Assembly (NCBI GenBank): GCA_037389465.1
Contig: JAZARR010000004.1
Location: 1-64,000, forward strand
Direction of reading: 5' to 3'
Source of the DNA: Baylisascaris procyonis
Lineage: Eukaryota > Nematoda > Chromadorea > Rhabditida > Ascarididae
Length of the DNA stretch: 64,000 nt
Part shown: in pieces, positions 57,724 to 64,000 of the stretch
Numbering within the stretch: position 1 is the stretch's first letter
Layout: the number at the start of each line of letters is the position of its first letter
Position numbers and translations under genes: made by a program
The notes under the pieces: model-generated
Databases searched by the model: none
Seen by the model: the letters and a program-made list of their open reading frames with translations, nothing else
What the model was told of the DNA's origin: nothing

Positions 57724-60700
57724 TTAAAAATCAGCACTAATATTGCATCGTTCATCGGGTTCCTCGTGATGAGTGAATGCATGAACTCGATGTTTTCTCG
57801 CCCATCGAATCGCCATATGACGAAGTGCTTCATGTTGTGCTTCACTAATTGGAATATTCAGTCTTGTCAATGAACATAAAATCGCATACGGATTTTTTGT
57901 TAACCTAAATATAATTTTTTATGAAAATATTCCATAATGAACTATTCTTAATTCTTTATAAAAAATTTAAGCTGCACATTTACCTCCTATGTCTTCCGCA
58001 TTAACCCCAATGAACTTTGCATGTATAATTATCGGTGCCACAAAAAACAGCCAAGCCAAGTATTGAAAAAAGCACCTCCTTTCATAAGGTGCAAGGATTT
58101 CGTTCAATTTTCCCTGTAAGAACGGGGATCCTAACGATAACTCCCCCCTCATCCCCCGAGAAAATAAGTGACGATTCCGTGGTTTATTTGTGATACTTAA
58201 GTTCTCATCGAATATTTCTCTCCTCTCTAATTTCTTTAGTAAATAACTTCAAGACAGCTAAAATCCCTCCACAACAAATCAATCATTTCATTTTTCGCCA
58301 TAGAACACCACAAAATTACTTATTCCTATACGTCAGAAATTTTACCCCTTAGTTATTATTGCTAGCTTATAATTTTGAAAATGAAGATTACCCTTGCTTC
58401 AAGCTCCTTCCTCACTTCTAAAAACCCCAAGAAGTCCGCAGATCTAGAGGCTTTAATCGAGATTCCGCCAGAGATATACTATCCACTACGTACGAATACT
58501 GCAGCACATCCCTTACCTCAAACAGGCTGTTGATCCGATCAGATGCCGACCTCTGCGTATCATGCCGTGAAGATTAGTTATCCATACAATTTAAAAGAAT
58601 GCCAAAAAATCTTTTGACCTGCTAAAATTCAGAAAGTATTACCGAGATCTTCGCGACCGATGATGTACCCCGCAGCGATTATCGTTTCTGCTATCAGCCA
58701 TCTCCGGAAGTCGACTAGCACCGACTTCAACGTCAACATCTCGATCATGTGCACTTATTGTTTCTGCGGCTATGACGTCATCACCTTGTCGGCTTGCTGC
58801 TAATGATTTCGTCGACGGCGGTCGAACAACAACGTTACTTTTGCCATTGGCATTGACAACTACTATGCCATCTGAACGCCTTTTGACAACGCATCCTTGT
58901 CGCCCAACAAGAAAATCGTCATCATGAGTCGAATCGCTCGGGTGTAATATATACGAACGCTCCATTCTTGAGTTACCTTGGACGACCGAACTCCAAGAAT
59001 CGCCCTCTTCAATCGTATTCCGCTGAAAAAAAAGTGTCATAAAAGTGGGTAAAAGAACTCCGAAAGCCTTGCAACCTCGTCCGCAATCATCGCGCCTTTT
59101 CCATCAGAGAGATCAAAAGTCGATCAAATTCCGGTCCATAAGCCGTTAAAAATACGCACCAGAGTGCTGAAACGTGACTTTCACTAAAGCCCACACCTAT
59201 AGCCACTCCTTTCCCAGCGCAATAACCAGTGGAAATTGAGTGGTGCTGTGCTCTTCTGCTAAGGATTCTCCATCACCTGAGCAGTGCCAAAAGGAGTTCC
59301 GTAATGAGTTGTGATGTCTTGCGAAGGTAACTTTAGGATATGAGAAACATGGAATCCCTTAATCTTGATGTAACCCCATCTCAGATTTCTATAGAAAACG
59401 TCGAAAGCAGAAAAGATACCAATGCCGGCGATTTCGTGAATTGTCTTTTGCTCTCATCATATATCCGACTGTCTTCTTCGATAACTTCTTAAAGCATATA
59501 TTATTCAATAAAACAATAAAGCGTAGAAAAAAAGAATTCTCCACAATCATGGAAAAATGAAGCATTGGCCTATGAGAGCGATCAAGTAGGCAAGACCCGA
59601 TACATTATGCAAACATCAATCGCCAGGACGGATATATAAGCACCCGTGGCTTATTTGTAGCAGTATGGAATCGGAACTTGAATCTGTGCCGAATGTAATT
59701 CTACATGAACAATCGAAATTCACCAGTACATCGCATTAAGCGACAAAAATTCGCTGCAATTTGTGGGTTTAACGTGAATTTTCGTTTCGCATATATTTCA
59801 GGTAGGAAGTACGGCCATTTAATCCATCTTTTTTTTAAATACAAATTTTCTAGTTGGATAGGTTTAGGTAAAAAGGGTTATTCAACAATACTGGAGACTT
59901 ATATCTCGTCTCCTCTCGTTCGTTTAAAATACCCAAATGGATAGGAAATTTCGTCCTGACATATGTTATTGGATTGCTGATCTCTAGAATATCGTTTCCT
60001 TGAAGTCGAGAATTTTGATCTAAAACATCATTATCTATGGTAAGAATAAATGAAAGAATTCGAAAAAAAAACAAATGAAAAACTTCACGGAAATATGCTT
60101 CACAATGACGAAACACCTCTCTTTCCCTCCACCTACCCCACCTCTCCAATCCCCTTCAAACTACCTCTACTTTAACCGTTCCATTAGAATACAAAACGAC
60201 CAAAATTAAAGCACTATGAATACAAACATCAAAACACAATTTACGTTTGAATACATTCGACGCAGATGAAAACATATCACTATGATATTTAAGAACTTCA
60301 AGTTCGACTTCAACCACGCCTAATAAACCCGTTCTCAATAATTTGGCTAAACTTGCAGTCATCTTTTAAAGAAACAGAAAATCCTTCAAGCACAAATAAC
60401 TCAAACTTATACAAGTTATACAACGGTGAATAAGTGCATTTCATCTAGAAGAACTATAAATAAGCAATTAGAAATAAATAAAAAATCGATATTCGATATT
60501 AAAAAATGGTCTCAATAATAGGTAACCTGGCGATTCGACAGCAGTCATGGAATTCAGGGTGCCGTCATTCTCCACAGCGCTCAACATTCGTTGTGTGTAA
60601 CTGATACCGGCTTTTAGATCAGCAATTCCTCTGCAAAGAGCCAACACATATCAAAGTATCAGGATGCACAGCAATGGTTAGCGATAGCGCACTATCCCCT

Positions 60701-63293
60701 CCACATTGAGGAGGAGGGAAAGGACGACCTTGGATTTTCTTCGTTAATCTAATTCAAAGTCAAAATAAGAGAAAGCAATTTTTCTTCTCCAATTTTCACA
60801 CCATTCAAAACGAAATAATCAGTTAATCTAAAATAAGGTCTCAAAATTCGTATGCAAATAGTATGAATGAAGTAATCCAAGCATTACTACCATAAGATTC
60901 CCCCTCACTCGCCTGATATATCGGTAGGATAAAAAATTTATGCTGAAAGCAAATGTAATTTGATCAAAAATATGACGGAATTAAAAAATATTTCATCAAA
61001 ACACCCACTCCGATAGCTCGGCATTGATGCTCATAGTCGATTGGTCATCTTGCTCACTCTTAGCTGTAGCATACTCCTGAATGAGATGCAGCTAAATAAG
61101 TACGAGGTCATCAGCTAAATGGGCTGATGAAATCCGTAAGGTGCTAGTAATAAATTACAACAAAGATGTGAGAATGTATTATTCCATGATGGCCTTCGAT
61201 CGATCATATAAATTTTCGCAAACTGTTTGCGGTCGTAAGATCTATTACGATACCGAAGAGAAGGACAATGACGTAAAAATTCCCTCCTTCCCCCCCCCTC
61301 TCTGATTACCACCACTGCCGCAATCAGGAAACGATTTTATTTCTGGTCACTAATATAATTTAAATCCGTGAATTACAACGACCATTACTCATGTTCATTA
61401 ATAAACTCAATTTCGCATCAAAACTCACCAACTTCCATAGAACTTTACCAATTTTTTGCAATACTTCAAAGGATATCCTTTTTTTATTTACGCATTTCCG
61501 GAAGATTTCAACGAACTTTTAAGACAATTATTAACATTTTCAACTTCTGACAACTGACAAAAAATAAGACAGAGCTTATGAATCGATCAATAATCGATAT
61601 TAAATAACCTAATCGATAACCTATGCATTGAATATTTACCCAAGAACTTCCTCCCTCCATAATAAACCTCCCAAATTCAAGAGGAAGAACAACCCACCCC
61701 CCTTAGTCTCCCTCATAATCAAATTGAAAAAGCAATTTGTTTTCTTATGCATGAAACATTAAATGTTGTTGCTTCAGGCTGACAAAAATTAAGCAATAAA
61801 TAAGCACCTCTTTATGAAATTCAATCATAATACAAAGCATCAAGAATACAATCAATTCAAACAAGGCTTTAAGAATTCGATAGAAAATAATAAACGAAAA
61901 CCTATGCTAGATATATCGTAAGATGAATGAAAATCTTTTTTTGGGGTGGGAGGAGGGCGGAGTGGGGGAGGTTAAAGCGGGAAGGAAGGCCATGACGAAT
62001 ACTAAGAGGATCATTTCACAATCGGAATGAGTACCTTCTGCTGAAGAAACGTCCTGCTCAACTCGAATTGTGCCCATTGGAAAGCAACAACGTCCTGCAC
62101 TCTTTCCAACACATGTCGATACACCAAATGCAGTGGCTGAAAACGAGCATTGTTATGTTAGGTTGCAACCATGGAAGCTCTCACATCGTTTACCCACTCT
62201 GCCTAAAGCTCTTGTCGAATGAAAACGCCATATAGTTGACTTTAAATAAGTATAACGAAACAAAGGATCAGCGCTAATCAACTTTTAGTGTTTCAAGCTT
62301 CTGGAAATGAAATAAAAATAAGGCACGACAAATCGAGAAATACGGTGAGCAAGAACTTTCACCTGTAAATTCCACGAGAAAATCTACCCGAAATTTGGGG
62401 AAAGGGTGAAAGATCATTTCCCCATGACTGTTTTTGTCTTCGATCTCCTTTTTGAATACTTCTATCTGCGATTTGCATCGTACAAGACCATATGCAAGGA
62501 TGCAAACCTACAGTAAATAATGATTTCAATTGTGGACTGAGATTGCTGTCGATCGCACGTGGATAGAAAGGTGTGTGTTGACATACGAAACAAGATTGAG
62601 CTGAAAAAAAGTGTACTCAAAATTCTAAACGATAGTGACTAATTTACATATTATCAATGCTGAATAATTAACACCTCACCTTTCGTAGTACTTTTTTTGT
62701 GAGAATATTGAGGAACTTTGCCTGAATCAAAATAAATAAAATAAAATAAAAAAACAAATAAGTAAACAAATAAATAAATAAATAAATGAGTAAATAAATA
62801 AACAAACAAGTAAATAAATAAGTAAAACCAGGAATAAACAGGAAAATGCTCACGGTTGATATAAAGAAGCAAATTTTTGCGGTAATTTTGGTCATAGAAA
62901 AAAAAATCAACTTTCTTCGAGAGCAAAAAACGCTCCCAACAAAGATGAAAGAAATTATTTTCATCGAAAAATATTTTCTTAAAAATTTGCATTGGGTAAA
63001 AAAACTGAAAATTACTCCCCAAAAAGCTTTCCTTCTTTAGAAAACGACAAAAGTTCACTCATGAAATTTCTCCAAAAATTACAATTATTACGGATAATCC
63101 CCCTCCCTCTTCGTCTCTGTTCTTCTTTCTCAGCAATTTTGAAACAATTGAGAAACAAACCGCTCATTGAGACGCATTCATTACAAAACACATGACCGCA
63201 ATTGGCAATCGAAAACCGGGATATATCGTTGTCCCTCTCGAATGGCAATGCACCACAGTTATTACAATGCAACCAGGCTATAGATGACGTCAT
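57724..63293 (-). CDS. ZHP/RNF212/Zip3-type RING finger protein
   Basis: Likely meiotic crossover-promoting RING protein (SUMO or ubiquitin ligase class) acting on synapsed chromosomes; inferred from family resemblance. Nine minus-strand exons with agreeing phases: 63293-63161, 62600-62512, 62136-62035, 61091-61009, 60630-60527, 60346-60245, 60034-59961, 59022-58643, 57904-57724; 415 aa. The C3HC4 RING is built from exons 1 and 2: C10, C13, C32, H34, C37, C40, C48, C51, starting WLHCNNC. As in ZHP and RNF212 it is followed by a serine/proline turn (NLSPQLKSLF) and a helical coiled-coil stretch (VYRHVLERVQDVVAFQWAQF). The second half (229-415) is polar, with acidic and basic patches and an unrecognised C-terminus (RLNIPISEAQHEALRHMAIR). 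The start is the first ATG before the RING. Exons 1-3 are very secure; exons 6 and 7 rest mainly on phase and could change. A split into two genes is possible but not required. Confidence 0.78.
62731..62825. repeat. (TAAA)n-rich microsatellite in RING gene intron 1
   Basis: Imperfect AAAT/TAAA/CAAA units over about 95 bases in the first intron of the minus-strand gene. Confidence 0.92.
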
Positions 63294-64000
63294 CCAACAC
63301 CTCAACAGTGCTCTTATTTGTGATAAAATGACCTCCTCAAGTAGTCAACGATATTCAAAGCGAAGTATCCATCGGCTAATTCCTATCCACCAAGCGGGGA
63401 TAGAGAGGACTATGTCTACAGGGGAGTTAGGGGGGGGAAGGAAGTGAGGAAGACAGAGCGGGGACAACCCAGCCTCTTGGCCAATTAGATTCGGGGAGTG
63501 ATAAATCTATACGTTACAATAGGATCAACAATAAAAGTGCCGTATTTAAGATCTAGGGTGAAAGGACATGTTGTTCAACCATTTCAAAGCAAAAGATGCT
63601 AGTGCTATACCTCACATACTCAATTCCACAACTCCCCCCCCTCTGCCCCCACAATATAGAGGTGCAAAATGACGTTGTGGGAGATTATGTGACTTTTTCT
63701 TAAGTGAGGATGCAATAGAGAAAACAATATATGCAACTTGACCTGAAAGCATGATCTAACAAGGAATTTGCTGAGAAAGGAGATCATAAATACTTATACT
63801 AGATAGAGGAACATTCATGAATTAATCCAAAAAATTCCTTCATTTATTTTTCTTATAAAAGAAAATGCTATTTTTTAAGTGAAAAAGGCATCTAGAACCT
63901 CAACTTATATTCATTCCATTCGTCACCTCAAGAAAAAGCTCCCGACGAACAATATTAAGCGTGACCTCAGGAAAAGAAATTTTTATTATCTACAAGAAGA
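63294..64000. other. Upstream flank of the RING gene
   Basis: Presumed promoter side of the minus-strand RING gene. G-runs at 63430-63439 and a C-run near 63633 are visible, with no frame of note. No specific promoter motif can be named. Confidence 0.4.

Noticed and set aside
58639..59040. Separate single-exon gene on the minus strand
   Set aside because: Its 380-nt core is flanked by a good acceptor and donor and fits the phases of exons before and after it, so it was placed in the RING gene; a split remains possible.
62440..62508. Exon of the RING gene beginning right after TACTGTAG
   Set aside because: Both frames give no RING or coiled-coil match, while the preceding exon joined directly to the one at 62136 yields the expected ZHP-like helix.
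62654..63058. 134-codon minus-strand frame in RING gene intron 1
   Set aside because: Driven by the TAAA repeat and A/T homopolymers (FIYLF repeats).

Overview
The window reads as nuclear DNA of a nematode, most probably a parasitic one. It is AT-rich and full of microsatellites. Genes are split by introns with TTTCAG-like acceptors, and the lactate dehydrogenase follows the Caenorhabditis LDH-1 sequence closely. Splice models below were built by hand from open frames, GT/AG sites and matching phases; no transcript data were available. The species cannot be named from the sequence alone.

Layout. 1-4.0 kb: non-coding, with a long (TA)n run. 4.0-8.2 kb (+): gene A, a cysteine-rich secreted, probably GPI-anchored protein. 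10.6-17.6 kb (+): NOP56, the box C/D snoRNP core protein, 11 exons, 531 aa. 19.1-23.0 kb (+): gene C, a paralogue of gene A. 27.8-32.8 kb (+): gene B, a further paralogue, with a decayed non-LTR reverse transcriptase in one intron. 32.8-50.2 kb: about 17 kb with no recognisable gene, only isolated exon-like frames, tandem repeats and two of the three tRNA-like repeats. 50.2-55.3 kb (+): L-lactate dehydrogenase, 8 exons, 333 aa. 57.7-63.3 kb (-): a ZHP/RNF212/Zip3-type RING protein, 9 phase-consistent exons, 415 aa, convergent to LDH.

The main discovery candidate is the A/C/B family. These three same-strand genes were assembled exon by exon. A and B share 14 cysteines in the same order, the same series of intron phases and final exons of identical length (229 nt). 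Both end in a hydrophobic tail typical of GPI attachment. Gene C keeps the first twelve family cysteines but stops early, so it loses the last two and the tail and should be freely secreted. The cysteine pattern resembles the nematode CPG4 (chondroitin proteoglycan 4) and DUF19/T20D4.11 groups, but I could not confirm membership. NOP56, LDH and the RING protein are ordinary conserved genes with no evident functional link to this family.
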